Notes: generated by a model from the letters alone, not told the origin. 62,453 nucleotides of DNA from Muribaculaceae bacterium Isolate-104 (HZI) (GCA_003762715.1 RIBJ01000043.1:1-62453), one strand, 5' to 3'. Positions 25,998 to 36,087 are shown, counted from the first letter of the stretch. A program made the numbers and translations.

Positions 25998-28900
25998 ATG
26001 GCTGTTTCAGATACATTACGAGGGTATAGAACTCAGTTTTTATATGCCCTATATAGAGTTGTTGCCGATAAAAGATACGATTATACCTATGTTCCAGAAG
26101 GTATAGAAGACTTAGATATTTTTTGCGGAGATAAAATGATTGAGGCAGTTCAGGTTAAAAATCTGAATCATGCCGTAGCTTATAATGACCTTAAATCTAA
26201 AGCGTCACTAACATCTTTCTTTGGACGTGGATGCGGGTTCCTTCAAAAATATCCTGATGTTAAGTTACGTTTGGTTTCATTTAATGGAGTTAGCCTCAAA
26301 TTAAAGGATAACAATAAATTAGCATCATATCTTAAGAGTGACCCTCTTGTAAATCGAGACCAGATTTCTGCTTTACTAAATTCATTTATTTCAGAAAACA
26401 TTACAGAGGAATATTTACTTGATGTCATAATTGGTGAACTTAAATCTCAATATTCTGCTTTCAACCCAAATTCAGAAATAAAATACCTGCTGCAATGGAT
26501 TTATACCCTAGCAGAAGCAAGATTAAGTTTTACTTTGACAGATCTACATAATCAAATACTGAGTTTCCGAAAGTTTCAAAACGCAGAATCCGTAGCAACG
26601 AATCAACTAGGTATACGTGTGAAGCGTTTATTTTCAGACCATGAAGAATCCCAATATAATGTTGAATTGCTCAGGGACGGTTTCAGTAAAGGTATTTCTG
26701 TATCTCCTAATCATATTTTAGCCAATTTGGATGTCAGAAGAGAAAAATGGTTAGAAAAAATTGAACATTCTTTTGAATCTTTTAAAACAGTAGTAGTGCA
26801 TGGTGCATCAGGACAAGGTAAAAGTGCTCTATGCTATCGTTATGTGTTTGACTACTATTCTTTTGCTTTTGAAATAACCAATGTGCTTAATCACAACATA
26901 GCAGATATTACTGCCACATTAGAAGAAATTTCAGCAGAATTACGTATTCCAGTACTCATTTACTTTGATATAATGCCAGATGAAAGAGCATGGGTAGAGA
27001 TTGTACGTGAATTGTCTAGGCATAACAATGTTCATATACTAATTTCAATCAGAGAAGAGGATTGGAACACGACATCCAATATATTGGACCGTATTATAGA
27101 ATATGGGGATATATATTTGGATCTTTCTGAAGATGAAGCCAAATCCATATTCATTGCCAACTGTCCATCGGCTCCTCTATCCAATTTTTATGACATTTGG
27201 GAAATGCTTGGAGAGGATGTACCTTTGCTTGAATATTTATATTCAATTAAACATAATACAACATTGCGATCAATGCTGGAATCGCAATTTAATCGGTTAT
27301 CACCTTCACAAAGAAAAATTGTTTCTCAAATTGTAATTCCGAATTATTTAGGTAGTAGTGTTCCTGAGGAGTCTTTGTTCAAATTAGAGGATTTAGATCC
27401 TATAGAAGTTTCCTCTGACTTGAACTACCTCATTGACGAATATTTCATCTGCAATGAAGGTAACTTCGAGGATTTACATCCTATTAGGACAAAAATATTA
27501 AAAGACATTATAACAAGAGATAGTCAAGCCATATTGTTTAATATCGGTTGTCGCTGGATTGGCAAACTAAACATTAATAACCTTGATCGGTATATTATCA
27601 ACTTGTTTAAAAACGGTATGGAATTGGACTTATTTTTTCATAATATTGCATCATTATCTTCAGTCGATGCAAAAACTTGTTATAGTATTGTCGTAGCTTT
27701 ATTATGGAAAAGCAGTTGTGACTACGTTGAAAATAATGAAGCCATAATTGATGAACTTAGGAGTATTTGTGGACCTATCTACCCATGGTTTATCCCCGTA
27801 AATTTCACAGGAATAGACCTTACAGACTCTATGGGAACAATATTTAAGGAGAACAAATCATTATTAGAGCAATGCAATAATCTTAAAGTATCTATGTGGG
27901 GGCAAGAGAGATTATTTGACAGTCTAACCCAATGGTTACATTATTCCCAAATCTCAATTTCCGTTAAATCAAAAGATGAATTTGTATTTTTGGGTAAGAC
28001 ATTGTATTTATTAAGTTTAGGGAACCTTGGAGACAATATAGCATTATCAGGTCTTAAACCTGCTAGTAGAATGGGAATTAATAGTGATGAACTAGCAATA
28101 TTACTTCTCGGCTTGAAAAGTTGCCGCTTAATGCCAGAGGTATGGCAAGAATTAGAGGAAGATTTCATTCGTTCTGCAAGAGATTTACATAAAATATACA
28201 ATTTGAGTGTCTCAACAAAAAGCATTGAGGCCATTATTTCTACGAATTTTAAGGATGGCTATGGAGATTCTAATCATAACGATAAACAGAAGTATAGTTT
28301 CATCAATGAGAAAGTTTTAGCGGTATGTGAAGTCTTTAGAATGGCTTTCCCCGACAAAGAATATTACAATTGCTCAATTGAATGCGGAGATATTACGGAG
28401 ATAATGATCGATACTGTCAAGACTATATCCAATATAAATCTACCAGTTCGACTGATGTATATTCCGAGGAACATGGTCTGCAATCTCTATGCCCAAAAGT
28501 TAAAATCTACAAGCAAGCAGTCATATTATCATCAATCGATTGAACTAAGAAGAGCTTATGTAAAATGTTTATCATTGCTTTCCAATGTTCTAAAAAATAT
28601 CTTAGAAGGAAGAAAAATTACAAAAGACTTAATTTTGTCTTATTCAAAAGCAGATCAATATTTAAAGTCTTTACCTTCTTTGGAATTACCTATTGGGATG
28701 CACGACCCTTTGTCAATAGAAAATATCCACTCAGAAAAAAATGGAATAAAAGACAGATACCAAAATTTACGTAGTTATTCCAATGCACTTGACGTGTATA
28801 GTAGTAATATATCCAGTTTTATAAATCAAGCATTTAATTTACTATGTGTTAAAACTGATAACTTTATACCTACCAAATATCTCCTTTTCGATTCATTGGC

Positions 28901-29882
28901 AAAGTTGAATGATATGAAAAAACAGACTCTTTTATTGGGAAATCCTTATTCTCCTATAGAAGAACTTGAGCGACTTTGCAATAAGGAAGAGAAAACAATT
29001 GTAAAATTATTGGAACAATGGGCTTATATCTCCAATAAACATGGTCAGAATATTTCGGATGCCGTTGTAAATTCCAAAATGAATATCGGTGTTGAAACTC
29101 TGATCAAACGTTGTGTGAAAAAGTTGGAGATTGCAGCAGCTCACTATCATTTGAGTGGTCGATTCTCTGCAAATAATAATCGAATTAAATTAAAATTGGA
29201 GTACGATGAATTCAGCAAATTGTCAGAACTAGATATAATAGCGCGGGATCTTCTTCGATTTAGCTTTTTACCCTCTGAATGGATGTCTGCTGAACAATAT
29301 CTGTTAGAGTCAACATTTTCTAATATAGAGATAGAATTCTATTATAAGCATATAGATGGATCTCTTATCAATATTTCAGGGATTAAGTATGTTATTGCAT
29401 GCAAAGACCTTTTCTCAATAGCAGAATCAGATAATTGGGAATTTCATTTGAGAAAGGACCCTAATGTGGAGATAGCTGTCCCCGAACCAATCAAAAGGTT
29501 TGATCAAGTCAAAGGTTATCTCTATTCTATGGTTATGATAGGTTCTCAGACTGAAAAGTTATCTGGGATAGTTAATTCTGATGATGCTGTCGGGCAAAAT
29601 ATGTGTAGTCAATTAAAGTGCTCCTATAAAGATATTGGGGATACAATTATTGCCACACTTTCAGATTGCAAGAGATATATAGATTCAATAAATGTTCGTA
29701 CACTTTCTGGTCTATTTAAGGCTTTTTGCGATAGTATAATAACTCTGTGCGAAGATGGACTATGGCTCGAAAGTACGACAGAAGCGAGAAAATTGCTTAA
29801 GGATATGATTGATTTGGAACTATCTATCAAGGAGATTCTGTTCTATCATAATCTTACGGCAGGTAAGAGTTACGATAACTAA
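25998..29882 (+). CDS. giant nuclease-STAND NTPase, probable antiviral protein
   Basis: A 1294-aa protein. The N-terminus looks like a Cap4/DUF4297-type PD-(D/E)XK nuclease: GYRTQFLYALYR, then EDLDIF (Asp40) and EAVQVKN (Gln52-x-Lys54). A P-loop VVVHGASGQGKS follows near residue 265 and a Walker B-like VLIYFDIMPDE near 315, as in STAND/Avs-type ATPases. The long C-terminus is helical and has no clear motif; it would be the sensor. The gene is much more AT-rich than the backbone. It lies 23 bp after the McrC-like gene, so it may be co-transcribed. An immune role is inferred. Confidence 0.7.
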   Translation: MAVSDTLRGYRTQFLYALYRVVADKRYDYTYVPEGIEDLDIFCGDKMIEAVQVKNLNHAVAYNDLKSKASLTSFFGRGCGFLQKYPDVKLRLVSFNGVSLKLKDNNKLASYLKSDPLVNRDQISALLNSFISENITEEYLLDVIIGELKSQYSAFNPNSEIKYLLQWIYTLAEARLSFTLTDLHNQILSFRKFQNAESVATNQLGIRVKRLFSDHEESQYNVELLRDGFSKGISVSPNHILANLDVRREKWLEKIEHSFESFKTVVVHGASGQGKSALCYRYVFDYYSFAFEITNVLNHNIADITATLEEISAELRIPVLIYFDIMPDERAWVEIVRELSRHNNVHILISIREEDWNTTSNILDRIIEYGDIYLDLSEDEAKSIFIANCPSAPLSNFYDIWEMLGEDVPLLEYLYSIKHNTTLRSMLESQFNRLSPSQRKIVSQIVIPNYLGSSVPEESLFKLEDLDPIEVSSDLNYLIDEYFICNEGNFEDLHPIRTKILKDIITRDSQAILFNIGCRWIGKLNINNLDRYIINLFKNGMELDLFFHNIASLSSVDAKTCYSIVVALLWKSSCDYVENNEAIIDELRSICGPIYPWFIPVNFTGIDLTDSMGTIFKENKSLLEQCNNLKVSMWGQERLFDSLTQWLHYSQISISVKSKDEFVFLGKTLYLLSLGNLGDNIALSGLKPASRMGINSDELAILLLGLKSCRLMPEVWQELEEDFIRSARDLHKIYNLSVSTKSIEAIISTNFKDGYGDSNHNDKQKYSFINEKVLAVCEVFRMAFPDKEYYNCSIECGDITEIMIDTVKTISNINLPVRLMYIPRNMVCNLYAQKLKSTSKQSYYHQSIELRRAYVKCLSLLSNVLKNILEGRKITKDLILSYSKADQYLKSLPSLELPIGMHDPLSIENIHSEKNGIKDRYQNLRSYSNALDVYSSNISSFINQAFNLLCVKTDNFIPTKYLLFDSLAKLNDMKKQTLLLGNPYSPIEELERLCNKEEKTIVKLLEQWAYISNKHGQNISDAVVNSKMNIGVETLIKRCVKKLEIAAAHYHLSGRFSANNNRIKLKLEYDEFSKLSELDIIARDLLRFSFLPSEWMSAEQYLLESTFSNIEIEFYYKHIDGSLINISGIKYVIACKDLFSIAESDNWEFHLRKDPNVEIAVPEPIKRFDQVKGYLYSMVMIGSQTEKLSGIVNSDDAVGQNMCSQLKCSYKDIGDTIIATLSDCKRYIDSINVRTLSGLFKAFCDSIITLCEDGLWLESTTEARKLLKDMIDLELSIKEILFYHNLTAGKSYDN

Positions 29883-29942
29883 ATTATGATTTGCATCCTG
29901 ATTAGTTCATTAATTTAGCTTCATGAGTATTTTTAATTCCCA

Positions 29943-30704
29943 ATGAATAACTTGTTGTATAAATATTTAGACATTAACGGTGCCAAAATGATGCTATATC
30001 ATAACACCTTGATGTATGCAAATGCAACTACATTTAATGATCCGTTTGATTGTCATCCATCTTTGATTGACTTTTCTAAAGTGCCATCTGAAAAATGTAA
30101 AATATGGGATGCAAGAGTAATTGAAGATTTAGAATCTAATAGATACATAAACAATAGGAACGATTTATGGATTTGTTGTTTATCTAAAGTATATGATTCT
30201 CTATTGATGTGGAGCTATTATAACAAACATACTGGAGTCTGTTTAGGGCTTAATATGGAATATATCAAAAAATATATTCATGTGGGATATGGTATGATGG
30301 TAAATACGCAAGCACGTGAAGTAAAATATTCTGACATTATTAACAAACCGGATTATTATCGTGACCGCGAAGATTTTTTCTCTTATCAAGTATTCACGAA
30401 GGCAAAAGCGTGGGAACATGAACAGGAAATGAGATTATACATCATTAAACCCTCGCCAATGTTTATGGCATTTTTGCCACATCAACAAGAAAAGAATGAG
30501 CTTGATTGGAAGGAATTCAGGTCATTTATAAAAATTGGACCGGAATGTTTTGATTCCGTATACTTAGGCGTGAATATCAGCCCTAATGATAAAGAGAAAA
30601 TAATACGACTTGCACAGAAAGTCAATCCTGAAATTAAGGTCTATCAGATGATTCCTGATACCTCCTCCTTTAATCTAATAGCATCTAAAGAGGAGGAAAT
30701 ATAA
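29943..30704 (+). CDS. DUF2971 protein
   Basis: A 253-aa protein with the family's start (LLYKYLDINGAKMMLYHNTL, then ANATTFNDPFDC) and the later WSYYNKHTGVCLGL segment. DUF2971 proteins are frequent in defence islands, but the biochemical role is unknown to me. It lies 60 bp after the STAND gene and has similar low GC, so the two were probably acquired together. Confidence 0.8.
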   Translation: MNNLLYKYLDINGAKMMLYHNTLMYANATTFNDPFDCHPSLIDFSKVPSEKCKIWDARVIEDLESNRYINNRNDLWICCLSKVYDSLLMWSYYNKHTGVCLGLNMEYIKKYIHVGYGMMVNTQAREVKYSDIINKPDYYRDREDFFSYQVFTKAKAWEHEQEMRLYIIKPSPMFMAFLPHQQEKNELDWKEFRSFIKIGPECFDSVYLGVNISPNDKEKIIRLAQKVNPEIKVYQMIPDTSSFNLIASKEEEI

Positions 30705-30731
30705 AAACAACACTTATGACGGTTCTTTACT

Positions 30732-31763
30732 ATGGCAAAGAAGTTTGAGATACGAAATAGCACGGCGGAGTTCCTGATCTTTCAGATTGATGGGAAGGAG
30801 GATGGTGTGCAGGTTGTGTACCATCACGAATCTGTGTGGTGTACGCAGAAGGCTATGGCGCAGTTGTTTGATTGCTCTTCTGACAACATCGGGCTGCATC
30901 TTAAAAATATTTACGAGACCGGTGAGTTGAGGCAGGAGGCAACTACCGAGAATTTCTCGGTAGTTCAAGCCGAGGGCGAGCGTCAGGTTAACCGCTCGCT
31001 GAAATTCTACAATCTCGATGCCATTATATCGGTCGGTTATCGGGTGAACAGCTCCAGGGCCACGCAGTTCAGGCAGTGGTGTACGTTCATTTTGCGGCAG
31101 TTTGCCATACGTGGATATGTGATTGACAAGAAACGGATGGAAAACGGGTCGTTTATAGGAGAGGATTATTTCGAACACCTGTTGGCTGAGATACGGGAGA
31201 TTCGCCTCAGTGAGCGGCGTTTCTATCAGAAGCTGACCGACATTTATGCTACGGCCATCGACTACAACCGCGATGCGCCAACCACCCGACTTTTCTTCAA
31301 GAAAGTTCAGAACAAGATGCACTATGCTGTTCATGGTCATACAGCCGCCGAGCTTATCGTGGAACGAGCCAACGCCGAGAAAGAACACATGGGGCTGACG
31401 ACATGGGAAAACGCTCCTGACGGAAAGATTGTCAAACCTGACGTAAGTATTGCCAAGAACTATCTCAAGGAGGTGGAACTTGCCGACATGGGGCGACTTG
31501 TCAATGCGGTGCTTGATATGGCAGAGCGTATGGCTCAACGCCATATACCCATGACAATGGAGGACTGGGCAAAACGAATCGACATAATTCTTGAAGCGTC
31601 CGGCGATGCCGTTCTGACAGATGCCGGCAAAATCACCGCTGAATTTGCCAAGAGTTTTGCAGAATCGGAGTTTGAGAAATACCGCATAATCCAAGACAAA
31701 CTCTTTCAGTCGGACTTCGACCGCTTCAACGACGACAATTTACTTCCATTGGACATAGAATGA
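30732..31763 (+). CDS. RhuM-family protein
   Basis: A 343-aa protein of the RhuM (virulence RhuM/DUF4062-independent) family. The N-terminal part has ESVWCTQKAMAQLFDCSSDN followed by IGLHLKNIYETGEL, a DNA-binding-like fold, then NLDAIISVGYRVNSSRATQF. The C-terminal half carries a helical domain with the HGHTAAELIVERANAEKEHM segment, which the annotation of related proteins often links to Fic/Doc-like or toxin modules. Eight bp separate it from a VbhA-like antitoxin gene. GC returns to the backbone level here. The cellular role is not established. Confidence 0.82.
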   Translation: MAKKFEIRNSTAEFLIFQIDGKEDGVQVVYHHESVWCTQKAMAQLFDCSSDNIGLHLKNIYETGELRQEATTENFSVVQAEGERQVNRSLKFYNLDAIISVGYRVNSSRATQFRQWCTFILRQFAIRGYVIDKKRMENGSFIGEDYFEHLLAEIREIRLSERRFYQKLTDIYATAIDYNRDAPTTRLFFKKVQNKMHYAVHGHTAAELIVERANAEKEHMGLTTWENAPDGKIVKPDVSIAKNYLKEVELADMGRLVNAVLDMAERMAQRHIPMTMEDWAKRIDIILEASGDAVLTDAGKITAEFAKSFAESEFEKYRIIQDKLFQSDFDRFNDDNLLPLDIE

Positions 31764-31770
31764 CAATCCC

Positions 31771-32148
31771 ATGACATACGAAGAGAAATATCAGGAACTT
31801 GTAAAGTTGTCTCACTGCGATAATCCCAAGATAAAAGAACAGGCTGATGCATGGCTTGTCAGTATAGGCTTGCAAGATGTGGCCGAACTGACGGTATCTG
31901 CACTCTTGCTTGATTTGGCAATCAGGAATGTCAAGGGTGAGATTTCTCGTGATGAAGTGAGTCAAAGATTAAGGGAGCATTATGGGGATAATTTATATGA
32001 TGAATCCCAAAACTTGCTTGATGGAGGTTATGAGATTTTACCACCCGATTCTCCGAAGATAAAAGAGATAGAGGATTACAACCGTAAACTCCGTCCGGCT
32101 TTGTATGCAGAACTTGATAAAAAGAGGAATAGAAGAAAGTTAGAATGA
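31771..32148 (+). CDS. orphan VbhA-like antitoxin protein
   Basis: A 125-aa protein. Residues 20-70 (ADAWLVSIGLQDV, then GEISRDEVSQRLREHYG) resemble the VbhA-type antitoxin domain and align with the N-terminus of the Fic protein at 56389 (ADAWQTAIGLQDV, GDISIDEARDRI). No Fic domain follows; the tail is a charged helix ending KKRNRRKLE. It could restrain a Fic toxin elsewhere, pair with the upstream RhuM protein, or be a leftover of a split Fic module. Confidence 0.6.
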   Translation: MTYEEKYQELVKLSHCDNPKIKEQADAWLVSIGLQDVAELTVSALLLDLAIRNVKGEISRDEVSQRLREHYGDNLYDESQNLLDGGYEILPPDSPKIKEIEDYNRKLRPALYAELDKKRNRRKLE

Positions 32149-33176
32149 AAGCATTGACATATACGAAGCCGGGGCGGTTTGAGCTGATTGAGAAACCAAA
32201 GCCGGAAATTTTGAACCAGAAAGATGCCATGGTGAGGGTGACTCTTTCGAGTATCTGTTCGTCGGACCTTCATATTCTGCATGGGGCTGTGCCTAAGGCA
32301 GAGATCGGCATTACCGTTGGGCATGAATTAGTTGGTGTCGTTGAGGCGGTCGGTTCGGAGGTCACCAAGGTCAAGCCGGGCGACAGGGTTGCCGTGAATG
32401 TCGAGACGTTCTGCGGCGAGTGCTTCTATTGCAAACGGGGATACGTGAACAACTGCACATCCGGTGGGTGGATGCTTGGTTGCCGCATTGATGGCGGTCA
32501 GGCGGAATATGTCCGTGTGCCGTATGCCGATAATGGCCTTACTCCGATTCCCGACAACGTGAGCGATGAACAGGCTCTGTTTGTCGGCGATATTCTCGCT
32601 ACGGGTTATTGGGCTGCCAAGATTTCTGAAATTTCCGAGGAAGATACGGTACTGATCATCGGTGCTGGGCCTACCGGGTTATGCACTTTAGAATGTGTGC
32701 AACTGTATCAGCCACATAAGATAGTCGTTTGCGAGGCTGACAAGAGCCGTCGGCATTTCGTACGCCAGCATTATCCGAATGTCAAGGTATTAGAGCCAAC
32801 AAAATGTCTTGAAGTCCTTAAGTCATTAACAGAAGGACGTGGTGCCGACTGTGTGATTGAGGTTGCCGGTGGCGAGGAGACATTTGAACTCGCATGGCGT
32901 TGTGCCCGACCGAATGCCATCGTTACGATTGTCGCACTCTACGAGAAGGAACAGATATTGCCCCTTCCGTGGATGTATGGCAAGAACCTGACATTCAAGA
33001 CCGGCGGCGTCGATGCTTGCGACTGCGACAAAATCATACAGATGATTTCCGAAGGCAGGATTGACACAACCCATCTGATAACCCACCGCTACCCTCTTAG
33101 CCGCATCCAGGAAGCCTATGCCCTCTTCGCCAACCGCTCAGACGGCGTCATCAAAACTGCCATCTATCCGGATTAA
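32145..33176 (+). CDS. zinc-dependent alcohol dehydrogenase (MDR family)
   Basis: A 343-aa medium-chain dehydrogenase/reductase. The catalytic zinc Cys is in SSICSSDLH, then GHELVGVVEAVG. The structural zinc cluster is CGECFYCKRGYVNNC, and the NAD(P)-binding loop is IIGAGPTGLCTLECVQLY. Length is normal. It resembles threonine/secondary-alcohol dehydrogenases; the substrate is unknown. It overlaps the preceding gene by 4 nt, which is unusual for metabolic cargo next to antitoxin-like genes. Confidence 0.92.
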   Translation: MKALTYTKPGRFELIEKPKPEILNQKDAMVRVTLSSICSSDLHILHGAVPKAEIGITVGHELVGVVEAVGSEVTKVKPGDRVAVNVETFCGECFYCKRGYVNNCTSGGWMLGCRIDGGQAEYVRVPYADNGLTPIPDNVSDEQALFVGDILATGYWAAKISEISEEDTVLIIGAGPTGLCTLECVQLYQPHKIVVCEADKSRRHFVRQHYPNVKVLEPTKCLEVLKSLTEGRGADCVIEVAGGEETFELAWRCARPNAIVTIVALYEKEQILPLPWMYGKNLTFKTGGVDACDCDKIIQMISEGRIDTTHLITHRYPLSRIQEAYALFANRSDGVIKTAIYPD

Positions 33177-33253
33177 AGAGCATAATCAAAAACTTTATAA
33201 ACAGAACGACGACGTCTCGTTAGCAGACAAGACGCTGTCGAGAAGGTAAATAC

Positions 33254-33829
33254 TTAGTTCGATTCGATCTGCCTTTGAATCTTGTGTCGTACCTCATCGA
33301 AAGACAGAGGCGTGAAGTTATTGTTGTCTACCCCGACATCAAGTTGTGTCGGGAAGAGGTACTGAAGGCGTCCGGCATCTATCCCGGTGTTTGATTGGCG
33401 TGTATGAACATGACCGAACAGTTGCCATACATCGTTATGATAGCCACCATCAAAGCACAGATAAGGAAAGTGATTCAGATAGATTTTCTTTTTGCCGACC
33501 TGAATGCACATTGACATTGCAACGTGCTCGAACCTGTCTATGAATCCTTGCCGGATATTCTTGAGGTCATGATTACCGAGAACGAGATAGATTCTGCCGT
33601 TTAGACGGTCAAGAATCTTATTCCACTCTTCAGCTCCACCGAGACAGAAGTCTCCGAGATGGAAGATTACATCATCAGGCCCAACCACATTGTTCCAGTT
33701 AGTGATGATTGTTTCGTTCATCTGCCCTACAGTCTTGAAAGGGCGATTGCAATATCGCAGTATGTTGGTATGATTGAAATGTGTATCGGAAGTGAAAAAC
33801 AACCGGTCACCGTCAAATTTGAAATTCAT
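33254..33829 (-). CDS. metallophosphoesterase (calcineurin-like)
   Basis: A 191-aa phosphoesterase. Metal-binding motifs in order: FFTSDTHFNHTNIL, HLGDFC, LGNHDLKN, and LFGHVHTRQSN. This is the short YfcE/pesterase-like layout. I chose the ATG at 33829 (MNFKFDG); a start two codons earlier is equally possible. It overlaps the 3' end of the next minus-strand gene by 17 bp, so the two phosphoesterases are coupled. The substrate is unknown. Confidence 0.88.
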   Translation of the reverse strand: MNFKFDGDRLFFTSDTHFNHTNILRYCNRPFKTVGQMNETIITNWNNVVGPDDVIFHLGDFCLGGAEEWNKILDRLNGRIYLVLGNHDLKNIRQGFIDRFEHVAMSMCIQVGKKKIYLNHFPYLCFDGGYHNDVWQLFGHVHTRQSNTGIDAGRLQYLFPTQLDVGVDNNNFTPLSFDEVRHKIQRQIESN

Positions 33830-34598
33830 TGTCATTTATTTCTATTACAGCATCCCGGCGGAAATCGGCCTGTTCACCATGAAAGGTGTAACCAAGCTGA
33901 TTACAGATGCACCGGGTATTGCCGATGGTTTTGTTTATGTTTCGATGCGAATGGCCATAAATCCAATACTCGATACGACTGTTGGCAATAAAGTCGCCAA
34001 GTTCGGATGTAAAGGCTCCATTTATCGGGCTACCCTTGAACTCGTCGGCCATGAGCTCGAAAGACGGCACATGGTGAGTGGCGACTATAATGTGCTCCGC
34101 ATTACTCTGCCCTACGCTCCGCTCGATGAACTCACGGCAACGCTTATGCTCCTGATTGAAACGCTGGGCCGAGAGACGGAACTGTCCGTTTCTGATACGA
34201 TGAAAGTCAGTTACTCCGCGTTCGGTCTGATACTCATCATAAGGATGAATCTTTGCCCAAAGAGTCGATGCGATGAGATCGATGTTGGGAGCCAACTGAA
34301 TCACACAGTTATAGCAAGTTTTTACATTCGGACGTATTTCTTGCTGCCAGCCTTCGTGAAGGTCGTTGATGTCGAAACTCTTGTATAACTCGTGGTTGCC
34401 GGGAATTACGATAGTCTGACGGAAAGACTCTGCACACCAGTCCCAGAAGGGATGATGCACGTAGTTGTCATCACCGAGATAGCCGATGTCTCCGGCCAAT
34501 ATCAGAACATCGCCGGCTGCTGCCAGCGGATTCTCTTTAAGCCAACGGCTGTTTTCATGAAACTCCAGATGGAGGTCAGATGCGTATTGTATTTTCAT
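33813..34598 (-). CDS. second metallophosphoesterase
   Basis: A 261-aa protein. Motifs: IQYASDLHLEFH, ILAGDIGYLG, VIPGNHELYKS, and later IVATHHVPSFE and YGHSHRN. All metal ligands of a calcineurin-like phosphoesterase are present. It is encoded 20 bp after the 376-aa gene upstream on the same strand, forming a three-gene minus operon. Pairs of phosphoesterases with an unknown protein could act on nucleotides or RNA ends, but that is a guess. Confidence 0.88.
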   Translation of the reverse strand: MKIQYASDLHLEFHENSRWLKENPLAAAGDVLILAGDIGYLGDDNYVHHPFWDWCAESFRQTIVIPGNHELYKSFDINDLHEGWQQEIRPNVKTCYNCVIQLAPNIDLIASTLWAKIHPYDEYQTERGVTDFHRIRNGQFRLSAQRFNQEHKRCREFIERSVGQSNAEHIIVATHHVPSFELMADEFKGSPINGAFTSELGDFIANSRIEYWIYGHSHRNINKTIGNTRCICNQLGYTFHGEQADFRRDAVIEINDNEFQI

Positions 34599-34618
34599 AT
34601 TTCCTTATTGTTAAGTTG

Positions 34619-35749
34619 TTAAGCGAGAGGACTTACCTTCTCAAGCTTATTCCATTCAGTGTTTGCGATTATTTCCTTGATAACATCCTTGCCGACTTCG
34701 TCCGCATAAGGGAGTTTCATCTGGCTACCGATGTCATCGCCCTGCATATATCGATACGCATAAGGGGTAATCTCTACGTAGTCGGTTTCCTTCAAGATTC
34801 CGAGAATATGATCGACTTCTCCCAATTCAACCGAGATTCCGGCATCAGACAATCCTATGACAGCTCGGAAGCAATCATCAAGATTCCAATAGCTACCGGT
34901 GCCGACATAAAAATGCCATTGACCATTGGTATATGTAGGGTACAAGTGAACTCTCGCATACACCACATCAAAGCCGTGATAAGGTGAGACCTCGGACTTC
35001 CATCTTCTGAAATCATCCTCAGAATCAAGATTATATTCTCTTGCCTCATGCCCTTTGCTTGAATGCCTGAAGACTTCGACATCATCTCCCGACATCTTGC
35101 CATATACAGCTTCGTATGCTATACGCCAATAGTGCATATAGCGTCTGAGGGTCATCTCGGAAAACTGCGTAGGCTCGACCTGATTCTCGTATAAGTTGAT
35201 TACCCGAGGTATATCGATTCCGTCATAGCTATTGTCAGGTATCAAAGAGTTCAGGACTGATCTCTTTATCAACCCTTCTCTCCGGTAGTAACTCAAATAT
35301 TTCTCAACATACAAATTATATTGTTCGGGCGCAGACAAGATGTTGTCAACGAGTCCGGCAACATACTTCTCGATTTTTGAGAATATTCCGACGAGTTCAT
35401 CCTCATAGAAACAATGGCGGGAATTACAATCATCCTTGTCACAAAATACATGATGGTCATAAGTGTCTCCGGTGATATAGAGATAATGGCGATCCTTATA
35501 GGTTGATACCGACAACCTATACCACTCCCATCTTTTACCCTTGACCTCAAACCAAAGACTTCTCCTCTCATCATCGCCCATAGGAGCCAGACGACTCATC
35601 GAGCCATGTATGCTGCGTATGATATCAGCACACTTACTTGAAACGGCAGTCACGTCAAGACCGCGACTGTCGGGGAGGTAGAGGATGTCTGTCTGAGTCA
35701 GAGCATTTTGGCGATATAATTTCTTTTGATCATTAAACTTCATTTTCAT
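34619..35749 (-). CDS. hypothetical protein, first gene of phosphoesterase operon
   Basis: A 376-aa soluble protein with no motif I recognise. It has many aromatic residues (WFEVKGKRWEWYRLSVSTYK), a Cys/His pair-like stretch (FCDKDDCNSRHC), and segments such as GQWHFYVGTGSYWNLDD. No signal peptide or membrane segment is visible. It leads the minus-strand operon with the two phosphoesterases. Upstream lies a long non-coding stretch with its own promoter and terminator. Confidence 0.65.
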   Translation of the reverse strand: MKMKFNDQKKLYRQNALTQTDILYLPDSRGLDVTAVSSKCADIIRSIHGSMSRLAPMGDDERRSLWFEVKGKRWEWYRLSVSTYKDRHYLYITGDTYDHHVFCDKDDCNSRHCFYEDELVGIFSKIEKYVAGLVDNILSAPEQYNLYVEKYLSYYRREGLIKRSVLNSLIPDNSYDGIDIPRVINLYENQVEPTQFSEMTLRRYMHYWRIAYEAVYGKMSGDDVEVFRHSSKGHEAREYNLDSEDDFRRWKSEVSPYHGFDVVYARVHLYPTYTNGQWHFYVGTGSYWNLDDCFRAVIGLSDAGISVELGEVDHILGILKETDYVEITPYAYRYMQGDDIGSQMKLPYADEVGKDVIKEIIANTEWNKLEKVSPLA

Positions 35750-35831
35750 TCGGGTTATGCGTCATAAGACGCGATTATTGAAATGTGTGTCCGCAGCTAA
35801 TCGCGATGGAGAAGGTTATATCGGTGAGGAC

Positions 35832-36082
35832 ACAAAAAACGACTGTCGGGAAGCTTGGTAAGGACTTTCCGACAGTCGTTATATCTCAGTAGTCTGTATT
35901 TGTAGACTAACTTATGTCAGTTGGGTTACTGAAACGAAACGGTCGGACAGATCCGCAATATGATGTGCCTGTTGTTGACGGCATAAGCGCACAAGCATTG
36001 CGTTCAAAGCCTTTTAAGCTCTGAATACGTTTGCTAATTAGAGTATTGCAATGCTGTCTTGCCATTTGTTTCTTTTTTTTGT
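35832..36082 (-). ncRNA. candidate ~250-nt RNA with own promoter and terminator
   Basis: A minus-strand unit that starts at the promoter at 36088-36118 and ends at a perfect 12-bp stem (AACGACTGTCGG at 35838-35849, CCGACAGTCGTT at 35869-35880) followed on that strand by TTTTTT. It also contains a 52-codon frame (35907-36065, MARQHCNTLISKR...) right after a purine-rich stretch. It may be an sRNA, a leader of the minus operon with attenuation, or a small peptide mRNA. I recall similar text in other Bacteroidales but cannot verify it. Confidence 0.55.
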
Positions 36083-36087
36083 GGCCG

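Noticed and set aside
33659-34388. plus-strand frames across the phosphoesterase genes
   Set aside because: They are shadows of two minus-strand genes with complete metal-binding motifs.
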